Below the pieces are notes generated by a model. That model saw only the letters and a list, made by a program, of their open reading frames with translations, ran no database searches and was not told the DNA's origin. Below are positions 8,401-16,332 of a DNA stretch of 39,566 nt, in pieces. Position 1 is the stretch's first letter; every line of letters starts with the position of its first letter. Both the position numbers and the translations under genes were made by a program. Location of the stretch: assembly GCA_002449845.1 (NCBI GenBank), contig DJXW01000036.1, positions 1 to 39,566 of the forward strand, given 5' to 3'. This DNA is from Prevotella sp. UBA6994. GTDB lineage: Bacteria; Bacteroidota; Bacteroidia; Bacteroidales; Bacteroidaceae.

Positions 8401-9987
8401 ATGATCAAGAAAATTTTATGCATATTGCTTTTTACATTTTTGATGGCAATACCATCAATGTACCATTTCGATTCCAGAGGTATCGTGCTGACTGCATTTG
8501 TACAATCGTTCTCATATAGTCTTCTTTTTTTGTTTTTGGCAAAAAATATCATCTTTAGAGTTTCGATCTACACGATATTATATATCCTATTCATCATTGA
8601 AACCTTTACTTTTATTTTCTTTGGTTCTCGTTTTGACCCTAATATTTTAAGTCTCATTTTACAAACAGACTTTCAGGAAATCAAGGGATTCTTTCATTTG
8701 TATATCTTTTCTTTCAAATCATTGATTTATTTCTTGATGATTATCTTGCTGTATGTTTTCTTTTTAAAAACCATTGTGCTCTCTAACTTTAAAATATATA
8801 GCAAAAGGAAATATGTCAATATCCTATCCTTGTTGGTCATTGCAGGAGGTATCGCTATCCCGATAATACCCCTTCCATGTCAAAAAGGGGCAAATACAAT
8901 CCAGGAAGTATATACGTCAATAGAGTTCGTGAACTCTTCACATCGTAATTTGAATGAGATTGAAAGTATGATGGATGATACAAAGGTCTATCAATCCCCT
9001 AAACAAGAAGATGCTCCAATTATCGTCCTGATTATAGGTGAATCTTTTAACAGGCATCATTCTAATCTATACGATTATAGGTTAAACACATCACCTCGCC
9101 TAAAGAAAGAAAAGAATTTGATAGTGTATAATCAAGTTATAACTCCTGCAAATGTAACTCATACGAACATGAGATATCTTTTTACTTTGGAAAGTTGTAA
9201 CACTGACAAAGCTGATTCCAGCCAATATGTTCTCATGCCTGTGGTCTTTAAGAAAGCAAAATATAAGGTTGGTTATTTCGATAATCAATATACAAGGTCA
9301 GAGGGAGGGGTTATGGACTATAGCTGTGGCTATTTCTTAAATCCCAAGAATATTAACCAGAATTGTTTTGACTATAGAAATGATCAAACTTTTAAGTATG
9401 ATGGTGATTTTGTTGAACATTATAAACGCTTTTTCTTTTACGAAAGAAAATCCTTAAATATTATACATTTAATGGGGCAGCATCTTCCTGCCAAGATGCG
9501 GTATCCCGATAATTTCCACTTTTTCAACAGCTCAGACATTCATCGACACGATTTGGATGAATCACAGAAAACCATTGTTGCGGAATATGATAATGCAACA
9601 CGATATAATGATTACGTTGTTCAACAAATTATTGATTGCTTTCGTCATTTAAACGCTGTCGTTATATATTTATCCGATCATGGTGAGAATATTTATGATG
9701 GAAAAACACTTACTTTGGGAAGAACGTTCGATCATTCAAATGAGAAAGAGGCTATTGAGAATATTTATAAGATACCTTTTATGGTATGGTGTAGCGATGA
9801 ATTCATAGCTAATCATCCAGAGAAGTTTGATTTGCTAAAATCATCGTCCAATCAGAGATTCTGTAGTGATGATGTACCATTCTTGTTATTTGATTTAGCA
9901 TCAATCAACTTTAACTACAGTAATGATGAAAGAAATTTCATAAGTCCCAAATACCAACCTCATAAGACGGTTATCAAACATTTTTAA
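8401..9987 (+). CDS. Phosphoethanolamine-transferase-like sulfatase-fold enzyme
   Basis: A 528-residue inner-membrane enzyme. Residues 1-155 hold about five membrane helices. The rest is a periplasmic alkaline-phosphatase/sulfatase-fold domain (PF00884 type). It begins IIVLIIGESFNRHH (metal-binding Glu near 214), has a candidate Thr nucleophile in NVTHTN (253 or 255), and carries the conserved YLSDHGEN motif. This is the EptA/OpgE layout, in which phosphoethanolamine is moved from phosphatidylethanolamine to lipid A or a glycan. Position between an acetyltransferase and a WbsX-like gene suggests that it decorates this polysaccharide. The nucleophile region differs from the proteobacterial one, so the transferred group is inferred. 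The gene is strongly AT-rich. Confidence 0.82.
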   Translation: MIKKILCILLFTFLMAIPSMYHFDSRGIVLTAFVQSFSYSLLFLFLAKNIIFRVSIYTILYILFIIETFTFIFFGSRFDPNILSLILQTDFQEIKGFFHLYIFSFKSLIYFLMIILLYVFFLKTIVLSNFKIYSKRKYVNILSLLVIAGGIAIPIIPLPCQKGANTIQEVYTSIEFVNSSHRNLNEIESMMDDTKVYQSPKQEDAPIIVLIIGESFNRHHSNLYDYRLNTSPRLKKEKNLIVYNQVITPANVTHTNMRYLFTLESCNTDKADSSQYVLMPVVFKKAKYKVGYFDNQYTRSEGGVMDYSCGYFLNPKNINQNCFDYRNDQTFKYDGDFVEHYKRFFFYERKSLNIIHLMGQHLPAKMRYPDNFHFFNSSDIHRHDLDESQKTIVAEYDNATRYNDYVVQQIIDCFRHLNAVVIYLSDHGENIYDGKTLTLGRTFDHSNEKEAIENIYKIPFMVWCSDEFIANHPEKFDLLKSSSNQRFCSDDVPFLLFDLASINFNYSNDERNFISPKYQPHKTVIKHF

Positions 9988-9998
9988 AAAAGAATAAT

Positions 9999-11150
9999 AT
10001 GAAAGCAAGAGTTATAGCATTCTATCTACCACAGTTTCATCCTATTCCTGAAAACGACAAGTATTGGGGGAAAGGATTTACGGAATGGACCAATGTGGCA
10101 AAAGCCAAACCGTTGTTTCGTGGACATTATCAGCCACGCATTCCAGCCGACTTGGGCTTTTATGACCTACGAATGCCAGAGGTGAGAGAGGCACAAGCAC
10201 AGTTGGCTCGTGAAGCGGGTGTAGAGGGCTTTTGCTATTGGCATTATTGGTTAGGAAACGGAAGGAAACTGCTGGAACGTCCCTTTGAAGAAGTTCTTGC
10301 GTCTGGCAAACCCGATTTCCCGTTTTGTCTGGCTTGGGCAAATCATAACTGGACGACCAAGACTTGGCAAAATGGTGGAAGGGAAGAGATGATTGCAGAA
10401 CAACTCTATCCAGGAGACGAAGACCACATCAATCACTTCAACTACGTCTTGCCTGCATTTCGTGACCATCGATATATTCAGGTAGATGGCAAACCCTTGT
10501 TTTTGATATTAGAGCCTTATTATTTCAAGGATTTGACACATTTTATAGAGCTATGGCGTCAGTTAGCCGTACAAAATGGGTTGAAGGGGATTCACTTTGT
10601 GGGCATGGGCAATTCCACTTCTACCATCAAGAAACTCGAAGATGGGTCGATTGGGCGTGTGCTTCCTAACCTCAAAAGCAGCTCTGACTTGTATAAGGAA
10701 ATATTGTCGTGGGGATTTGATGGGTACAATTCTTGGGGGAAATCTCGTGCTGAGATGCTCAGCTTGGGGAAATACCGTCGGTTAATCCGTCGAGGAATAC
10801 AAGAGAAATTCCCTTTCCTTCCTGCATACCATCTTAACTATCCCAAGGTGATGAAAAAAGAGTATTATTTTGCACCAGAAGATAGATGGGAGAATATATA
10901 TCCCACATTGTTTCCTCAATGGGATAGAAGTCCACGTGTGGCGAAGTTTGATGGTGTATATGTCAATTCCACGCCTCAACATTTCTTGCATCATATAGAA
11001 GATGCCTTAGAGGTGGTTGCCGATAAGAAGCCAGAACATCGGATATTGTTCCTTCGTTCATGGAATGAATGGGGAGAGGGAAACTACGTGGAGCCAGACT
11101 TAAAGTATGGACATGGATATCTGGATGCTTTAAAAAGCACTCTTTTTTAG
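9999..11150 (+). CDS. WbsX-like (GH99-fold) glycan enzyme
   Basis: A 383-residue protein with the hallmark start of the WbsX/GH99-like family (VIAFYLPQFHPIPENDKYWG, then GFTEWTNV) and the family's WANHNWT and RSWNEWGEGNYVEPD motifs. Members occur in O-antigen and capsule loci and are annotated as glycosyltransferase WbsX or GH99-like. The fold is that of endo-acting glycosidases, so transfer versus hydrolysis cannot be decided here. No signal peptide is seen, so it is expected in the cytoplasm. It is the last gene of the plus-strand operon, 11 nt after the preceding stop, and faces the minus-strand glycosyltransferases. Confidence 0.88.
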   Translation: MKARVIAFYLPQFHPIPENDKYWGKGFTEWTNVAKAKPLFRGHYQPRIPADLGFYDLRMPEVREAQAQLAREAGVEGFCYWHYWLGNGRKLLERPFEEVLASGKPDFPFCLAWANHNWTTKTWQNGGREEMIAEQLYPGDEDHINHFNYVLPAFRDHRYIQVDGKPLFLILEPYYFKDLTHFIELWRQLAVQNGLKGIHFVGMGNSTSTIKKLEDGSIGRVLPNLKSSSDLYKEILSWGFDGYNSWGKSRAEMLSLGKYRRLIRRGIQEKFPFLPAYHLNYPKVMKKEYYFAPEDRWENIYPTLFPQWDRSPRVAKFDGVYVNSTPQHFLHHIEDALEVVADKKPEHRILFLRSWNEWGEGNYVEPDLKYGHGYLDALKSTLF

Positions 11151-11172
11151 GGGGAGACCGCATTTCGGTCTC
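11132..11172 (+). terminator. Hairpins at the convergent end of the polysaccharide operon
   Basis: AAAAAG/CTTTTT (11133-11148) overlaps the stop of the WbsX-like gene. Directly after it, GAGACCG (11154-11160) pairs perfectly with CGGTCTC (11166-11172). Neither has a clean downstream U run in both directions, so the terminator role is inferred from position between convergent genes. Confidence 0.4.
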
Positions 11173-11210
11173 TTACGACAAATATGTGCCATTTGCTATA
11201 TGATTGCTTA
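11166..11210 (-). repeat. Dispersed 3'-end repeat, copy 1
   Basis: About 45 bp closely matching 19227-19272: CGGTCTC, a variable stretch, CAAATATGTGxCATTTGC, then TATATGATTG. On the minus strand it starts at the stop codon of the glycosyltransferase gene, as the other copy starts just after the stop of the RidA-like gene. It contains a CAAAT/ATTTG stem. Confidence 0.75.
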
Positions 11211-12422
11211 GTGTAAAAGCGTGTTGTAAAGGTCGAAATATTTTTGATAACACTGATTCTTATTATAGAATTTCTCTGAGTGTTGCCTACACGTTTCCCG
11301 CATCGTAAGAAGTTGGTCAGATTGAGCGAGTTTTTGGATGGTATCAGCCAATACTTCAACATTTCCGTATGGCACTACGAAACCAGTCTTTCCTTCAACG
11401 ATTGCTTCGGGGCTTCCTCCTGTCTGGTAGGTTATGACAGGAGTTCCACACGCCATCGCTTCGATATTGGTAGTAGGGAAATTGTCTTCGTAGGTAGGGT
11501 TGACAAAAACCGTTGCTGCTGCATAGTAATCAGCCAGTTCTGATATGTTATTGGTTCTTCTTATGCCAATGACACCTTCTGGTAATCCTTTGATTTGTTG
11601 TTCCGGCAAACCTACTAATACGATGAGATACCGTGAATCTAAAAGGTTTCTTAATTTGATGAAGTCTTTGAATCCTTTTCGGGAATCCCATTTGCTGTTC
11701 ACTCCTAAAATAATGTGCTTGTCCTTGTATTGGGCAAGGATGTCCGTTTGCCTTTCCCGACGGCTAAATACGTTTAAGTCGATTCCGTTATGAATCATTC
11801 TTATTGGATATTTGTTCAGGAACGACTGGTCTATGATGTCTGCCAACCATCTTGAAACGGGTACGACGGTCATGCTCTTACATTGAGTGAAAGATTCTTT
11901 CTTGCACTTATAATTCAATGCACTTCTTTGTCTCAAGTACGAGATGGGGTAGGTGTTGATGTGGTTACAGTTCTTGCAACCGTCTTTCCATTTGTCGCAT
12001 TGCACGTAAGTGAAATAAGCACAGTGTCCTGTTATGGGCCAGCAGTCGTGCAAGGTCCAAACAATGGGTATGTTGTTTTTTGCAAGATATTGGAAGAGGA
12101 TGGGATAATTGAGATAATAGCCGTGAATGTTGTGCAAGTGAATGATGTCTGGCTTTATTCTGTCAATTTCCTGTACGAATTTCCGTGTTGTCTTTTTGGA
12201 AGCTAATCCGTGGTTGTCGAGTAATCTTGACTGAATACCGTGGATATATTCATCAAACATATTGCCTATTTTGATGAGCGTAGATTGGCTGCTGTTTGCG
12301 TGTCTTCCATACGCAATGTAGCTTTCCCATCCCTTTTCTTGTGCCAACACTCCGATGTCTTCTGCGATTCTTCCATGAGAACCCCAATTGGCTGTTATGT
12401 TAATTTGCAGGAGTTTTGGCAT
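11208..12422 (-). CDS. GT4-type glycosyltransferase
   Basis: A 404-residue GT-B fold transferase. The N-terminal half has the typical start PKLLQINITANWGSHGRIAE and the acceptor-side motif IIHLHNIHGYYLNYP. The C-terminal donor domain carries ILGVNSKWDSRKGF and the family EX7E signature (YEDNFPTTNIEAMACG, 311-326), followed by GGSPEAI. It should add a sugar from a nucleotide donor to the lipid-linked repeat unit on the cytoplasmic face. It is the third gene of a compact minus-strand unit (UDP-xylose synthase, GT4, GT4), 11 nt downstream of the previous gene. Donor and linkage are unknown. Confidence 0.9.
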   Translation of the reverse strand: MPKLLQINITANWGSHGRIAEDIGVLAQEKGWESYIAYGRHANSSQSTLIKIGNMFDEYIHGIQSRLLDNHGLASKKTTRKFVQEIDRIKPDIIHLHNIHGYYLNYPILFQYLAKNNIPIVWTLHDCWPITGHCAYFTYVQCDKWKDGCKNCNHINTYPISYLRQRSALNYKCKKESFTQCKSMTVVPVSRWLADIIDQSFLNKYPIRMIHNGIDLNVFSRRERQTDILAQYKDKHIILGVNSKWDSRKGFKDFIKLRNLLDSRYLIVLVGLPEQQIKGLPEGVIGIRRTNNISELADYYAAATVFVNPTYEDNFPTTNIEAMACGTPVITYQTGGSPEAIVEGKTGFVVPYGNVEVLADTIQKLAQSDQLLTMRETCRQHSEKFYNKNQCYQKYFDLYNTLLH

Positions 12423-12433
12423 TATAGATGAAC

Positions 12434-13585
12434 TTATTTTGTTGGAACGGCTTTGGATAAAGGTCCTTCTTTGTAAACGAAAGTCTTATCGTGCAACATG
12501 GCATCACAGAATTTATACAACCTTTCCGCTGCGATATGGGGAGTCCACAAAGTGTTGATGGTACGATAAGCTTCCTTTGCCAATTCTTTCATCTGATTGG
12601 GATGGTCAAGTAGTTGCTTCACGCATTCATATAAAGAATTGATGTCTTCCGATTGAAATACCATTCCATTTTTTCCGTTTTCCAACAAGAATGGAACAGC
12701 ACCGATTAAATTGGATGCTACAGGGCAGCACACTTGTCCCATTGCTTCATTGAGCACCACTCCCCATCCCTCGTTTCTGTCTGACGTAAAAAGAAAGATG
12801 TCGTGTGCAGCCATCATTTTCAAGACCTCATTGTTGGGGAAGTTTCCTAAAAGGTGTACTTTTTCAGAGAGATTCTTTTCCTCAATAAGTCGTGCTATCT
12901 GTTCTTTCATGGTGCCCGAACCAATCATGTTCAGTTCAAAGTCGTAACCTGCTTGGTGCAGCTTTTCAGCCAACAACACTGCTAATTCGGGGTGTTTCCA
13001 TGGAATCATCCTTGCACACCAGATGATTCTTACTTTTTTGTTTGCCTCTCTTGCTTTGATTACCTGGGCTACGTCTTGTTGAGGTACTTCGGAAAAGTAG
13101 CCAAACTTGTAACATCTGTCTGCGAAACAATGTTGAAAGTACATGTCATTGGCGGTATATCCACTGACACATAACTTGTAAAACGGTTTGTTGTAAAACA
13201 GAAAGTGATAGTGCAATTGTGTCAATACGTTTGTAGGCGAAAACGCATTGATGAAACCACGTTTCAGAGGTCTCTCCCCGTATTCTAAAGTTAGCTTTCC
13301 TTGTCTTAGTCGTATCCTTTCATAGGGTAAGATAAACTTGCCGCCACCAGCAATCATTATATCCACGTCTTTAGCCAACTGGAATGAACGTTCTTTTTCC
13401 TTGTCATTTTGCCAAGCCCTTACGATATATGGTCTGTCATAGTCAGAAAAACCACCTTTCCTAAAAGAGTCGGGCATTTCTTGGGCTTCGATAAAATAGT
13501 ATTCTCTTCCAGTCAGTCTATACAGTTCGTCTGACAATGGAATTTGATAATGGTTGATGAAATTTGATACAAATGCTATTTTCAT
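12434..13585 (-). CDS. GT4-type glycosyltransferase
   Basis: A 383-residue GT-B enzyme starting MKIAFVSNFINHYQIPLSDE. The donor-binding domain has IIWCARMIPWKHPELAV and the EX7E region SDRNEGWGVVLNEAMGQ (268-284). The start is placed at 13585: an open frame continues 18 codons upstream, but that would overlap the end of the preceding gene, and the conserved family N-terminus begins here. It lies 10 nt after the UDP-glucuronate decarboxylase gene, so use of UDP-xylose is a reasonable but unproven guess. Confidence 0.88.
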   Translation of the reverse strand: MKIAFVSNFINHYQIPLSDELYRLTGREYYFIEAQEMPDSFRKGGFSDYDRPYIVRAWQNDKEKERSFQLAKDVDIMIAGGGKFILPYERIRLRQGKLTLEYGERPLKRGFINAFSPTNVLTQLHYHFLFYNKPFYKLCVSGYTANDMYFQHCFADRCYKFGYFSEVPQQDVAQVIKAREANKKVRIIWCARMIPWKHPELAVLLAEKLHQAGYDFELNMIGSGTMKEQIARLIEEKNLSEKVHLLGNFPNNEVLKMMAAHDIFLFTSDRNEGWGVVLNEAMGQVCCPVASNLIGAVPFLLENGKNGMVFQSEDINSLYECVKQLLDHPNQMKELAKEAYRTINTLWTPHIAAERLYKFCDAMLHDKTFVYKEGPLSKAVPTK

Positions 13586-13595
13586 TGTAAGACGT

Positions 13596-14534
13596 TTAAA
13601 TGGAAAGCTTTTCTTTAAAATAGGCAATGACATGGTCAAGACCTTCGTCTAATGACACATGTGGCTCCCAATCCAGTTTCTGTTTTGCCAACGTGATGTC
13701 TGGTCGGCGTTTCTTGGGATCGTCGCTTGGCAATGGTCGGAAGACAATCTTACTTTTTCCACCTACTTTGGCAATTACCTTTTCTGCCAATTCCAGCATG
13801 GTAAACTCACCTGGATTGCCAAGGTTCACAGGACCGGTAAACGAGTCATCTGTAGCCATCATGCGAATCATTCCGTCTATCAAGTCTGTAACATATTGGA
13901 ACGAACGAGTCTGTTGACCGTCGCCATAGATGGTGATGTCCTCGCCACGAAGTGCTTGCACCACGAAATTGGAAACCACTCTTCCGTCGTTGACAGCCAT
14001 TCGAGGACCATACGTGTTGAAAATGCGGATAACCTTGATTCTTACCCCATGCAGACGATGATAGTCGAAAAACAATGTCTCTGCACAACGTTTGCCCTCA
14101 TCGTAGCAAGAGCGTTCGCCGATGGGATTCACGTTTCCCCAATACTTCTCTGGTTGTGGGTGAACGTTTGGGTCACCATACACTTCGCTGGTAGATGATT
14201 GCATGATTTTGCAATGAGTCCTACGTGCAAGCCCAAGCATGTGAAATGCTCCAAATACAGAGGTCTTGGTTGTTTGTATGGGGTCATATTGATAGAAAAT
14301 AGGAGAGGCGGGGCAAGCAAGGTTGTAAATCTCGTCTATCTCTGCCCAATACGGATTGATGACATCGTGGCGCACGATCTCAAAATTAGGCTTGCCAATC
14401 AGATGCCATACGTTTTCTTTGCTTCCCGAATAGAAATTATCAAGGCAAATGACATCGCATCCGTCATTTACCAATCTTTCGCAGAGATGAGAGCCGATAA
14501 ATCCTGCTCCTCCTGTTACCAAAATTCGTTTCAT
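13596..14534 (-). CDS. uxs: UDP-glucuronate decarboxylase (UDP-xylose synthase)
   Basis: A 312-residue extended short-chain dehydrogenase/reductase. It has the NAD-binding TGGAGFIGS at 7-15, the catalytic YDEGK at 144-148 (Tyr144, Lys148), SSTSEVYGDP at 113-122 and RIFNTYGPRM. The DEGK after the Tyr and the IFYQYDPIQT and PIGERSCYDEGKR blocks are those of UDP-glucuronate decarboxylases rather than 4-epimerases. It would convert UDP-glucuronate to UDP-xylose with tightly bound NAD. It leads the minus-strand unit with two glycosyltransferases. No UDP-glucose dehydrogenase lies in the window, so the substrate must come from elsewhere. Confidence 0.88.
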   Translation of the reverse strand: MKRILVTGGAGFIGSHLCERLVNDGCDVICLDNFYSGSKENVWHLIGKPNFEIVRHDVINPYWAEIDEIYNLACPASPIFYQYDPIQTTKTSVFGAFHMLGLARRTHCKIMQSSTSEVYGDPNVHPQPEKYWGNVNPIGERSCYDEGKRCAETLFFDYHRLHGVRIKVIRIFNTYGPRMAVNDGRVVSNFVVQALRGEDITIYGDGQQTRSFQYVTDLIDGMIRMMATDDSFTGPVNLGNPGEFTMLELAEKVIAKVGGKSKIVFRPLPSDDPKKRRPDITLAKQKLDWEPHVSLDEGLDHVIAYFKEKLSI

Positions 14535-14552
14535 GTCGTTTTGTTAATATTT

Positions 14553-14560
14553 CAAATATA
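14553..14560 (-). promoter_or_regulatory. Candidate -7 box of the uxs-glycosyltransferase unit
   Basis: TATATTTG on the minus strand, 19 nt ahead of the uxs ATG. No clear TTTG was found 19-21 nt upstream, so it is only a candidate. Confidence 0.45.
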
Positions 14561-14643
14561 GGTGTGCTAACATTCGTAATATATTAAACGAATATCTATC
14601 CATTTTATTGCACGAATATTTAAAAGACATTAATTTTATTTAC

Positions 14644-16029
14644 TTATTTCTTAAAATATTTGTAACCATTCGTGATGATGAGTCCTTTCGTGTTTTCTGA
14701 AACACGTTGACCATTAAGATGATAATACCTTTGGTGACTTGGCTCATCCTTCATGTACAGGTGGGGAATCTCCAATAAGACAATCTCGTTGGGAATAGCT
14801 TTCTCAAGCCAGATTTGTCGTTTCCTGAACCATTCAAGGTTTGTGGCGATGTTATCTGCAACGGTAGGACCTGTGGTTTCCCATCTTCTGTTATCCAGAG
14901 CTCTTGACGTTTCCAATGCTTCGGCAACATCTGATGATGCGAAATCGTTTAGAAAATTCTCCATTTCATCGAAAACTTTTGGATTGAGTTCTTCCCAACG
15001 AGCCAGATAGGTTTCTGCAAATGCTTGGTTTGTATTGTTAAACAATTTGTACGGATAGAACCCGCCAGAAAAGGTATGAACCATGGAAAAAGTATCGGGT
15101 GTCATCTCTATAGTGTCGAAGTCCCACATGTTTGCCATCTTCAACTTAGAATCTAATGTATCATCTTTGATTAAGAAAATATTAGAACCAAGCCAGTCGT
15201 AGGTTCCCAAGATGTCGTGTCCTAACACCCAAGATGCAAACGATTCCATGTCAATGTATTGGTCGTAATAACCGCCATACAGAGAATTATCTACATCCGA
15301 CATGTAGTCAATGAGATATTGCAGTTGCTCTTCTTTTACATCTTCAGGATCGGGATACTTGAAGGTATATTTATGGTTGAGCACATTACTTTTGAAATAT
15401 AAGTCTTCGTTCCACCAATAGGGGTCTAACTCAAAGATAAATCCCGTGTTGCTGACGTTGAGGCGACAACTTGTGTTGCGTTCTACGGATTCACACAACA
15501 TATACACACCCCTGTAGTCTCCGTTGAATAATACGTTGACATAGCGAAATCTCGGAGTCCATTGCAAGCCTACCATTTCGTTTACTTTTAAGCCAACCAT
15601 CAAGTTGAGTGACGGATATTCTTCTTTCAAGAGCAACCAGTTCTTGTCTTTATACTTCTCGTCCTCTCCCAACATGTCTGCTTTCTTTTGCAACTTGATT
15701 TTATAGGGTTTCTTGGGTGTAAATGCGCTGCTGTTTCCTCTCAGTTTGATGGTCATCCCGCTGATGTCCATTTCATAATCACCACTGTCGTATAGCGTGT
15801 CATTTCCCTCAATGACAAGAATTTTACCTGGTACTTTAGTCTCGTTGCCTATGGAGTTTCCTGGGTATCCTTCATCAGTCGTTAAGTATTCGCACGACGG
15901 TTCTTCCCTGTCTATCGTTTCCACGATGACGACAGGCAGTCCAATCTCTCGCAATGTCTCCAACGTTACTTTTTGCGCTTGTGCGAAACAGGTTATAGAC
16001 AGTAATATGATAGTTATTACCCTTCTCAT
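14644..16029 (-). CDS. Secreted CotH-type protein kinase
   Basis: A 461-residue secreted protein of the CotH family (atypical protein kinases named after the Bacillus spore-coat protein). The signal peptide is MRRVITIILLSITCFAQAQ. The family motifs are LRGNSSAFTPKKPYKIKL (nucleotide-binding region), YRGVYMLCESVER and MWDFDTIEM (the metal-binding WDFD). The C-terminus, YHLNGQRVSENTKGLIITNG, resembles the Prevotella-type tail seen in two other proteins of the window. The start is placed at 16029; the frame opens 22 codons earlier, but the signal peptide and a TACTTTTG box at 16045-16052 favour this one. Substrate is unknown. It is likely periplasmic or surface-exposed, perhaps modifying envelope proteins. 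Confidence 0.85.
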   Translation of the reverse strand: MRRVITIILLSITCFAQAQKVTLETLREIGLPVVIVETIDREEPSCEYLTTDEGYPGNSIGNETKVPGKILVIEGNDTLYDSGDYEMDISGMTIKLRGNSSAFTPKKPYKIKLQKKADMLGEDEKYKDKNWLLLKEEYPSLNLMVGLKVNEMVGLQWTPRFRYVNVLFNGDYRGVYMLCESVERNTSCRLNVSNTGFIFELDPYWWNEDLYFKSNVLNHKYTFKYPDPEDVKEEQLQYLIDYMSDVDNSLYGGYYDQYIDMESFASWVLGHDILGTYDWLGSNIFLIKDDTLDSKLKMANMWDFDTIEMTPDTFSMVHTFSGGFYPYKLFNNTNQAFAETYLARWEELNPKVFDEMENFLNDFASSDVAEALETSRALDNRRWETTGPTVADNIATNLEWFRKRQIWLEKAIPNEIVLLEIPHLYMKDEPSHQRYYHLNGQRVSENTKGLIITNGYKYFKK

Positions 16030-16044
16030 CTTTCTTTTTGATTG

Positions 16045-16052
16045 CAAAAGTA
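16045..16052 (-). promoter_or_regulatory. Candidate -7 box of the CotH gene
   Basis: TACTTTTG on the minus strand, 15 nt before the chosen start codon; a second match (TATTTTTG) lies directly upstream at 16053-16060. The short distance implies a nearly leaderless transcript if this box is used. Confidence 0.4.
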
Positions 16053-16100
16053 CAAAAATAAATCTATAATACCATTTATCTTTTGTGATTTTCAATGATT

Positions 16101-16228
16101 TGAGAAGTGAGGGGTGAGAGGTGAGAGATTAGTCTTCTTGATTGAGACTCAAACTGCCGTGGGTATTCTCTCACTACTCACCTCTCACCCCTCTTTCTCT
16201 TGTTCAATCTTACAACAGCCACAGCTAT
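16101..16228 (-). repeat. GAGGTGAG/CTCACCTC inverted element, copy 3 (inverted)
   Basis: Read on the minus strand it has the same order as copies 1 and 2: AGAGGGGTGAGAGGTGAG heptads, GAGAATACCCACGGCAGT (core variant), CTCAATCAAGAAGACTAATC, then CACCTCT and CACCCCT heptads. A second diverged core (AATAGCTGTGGCTGTTG) lies at the outer edge. It occupies the gap between the leucine-rich repeat gene and the CotH promoter, in the orientation of both genes. Confidence 0.8.
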
Positions 16229-16231
16229 TCA

Positions 16232-16308
16232 TCACTAAACACTAAACATTCATCACTCAACATTTATTCACTAAACACTAAACACTCAACATTTATTCAC
16301 TCAACACA
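16232..16308. repeat. Low-complexity CACTAAACACTCAACATTTATT tandem repeat
   Basis: The 15-mer CACTCAACATTTATT occurs at 16254-16268 and 16283-16297 (29-bp period), interspersed with CACTAAA units. It lies in the 3' flank of the leucine-rich repeat gene. No coding potential is evident. Confidence 0.7.
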
Positions 16309-16332
16309 ATCACCGTTTGACAAGGAGAGCTC

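Noticed and set aside
13586..13639. N-terminal extension of the second GT4 enzyme
   Set aside because: It overlaps the uxs 3' end, and the family N-terminus (KIAFVSN) begins at 13585.
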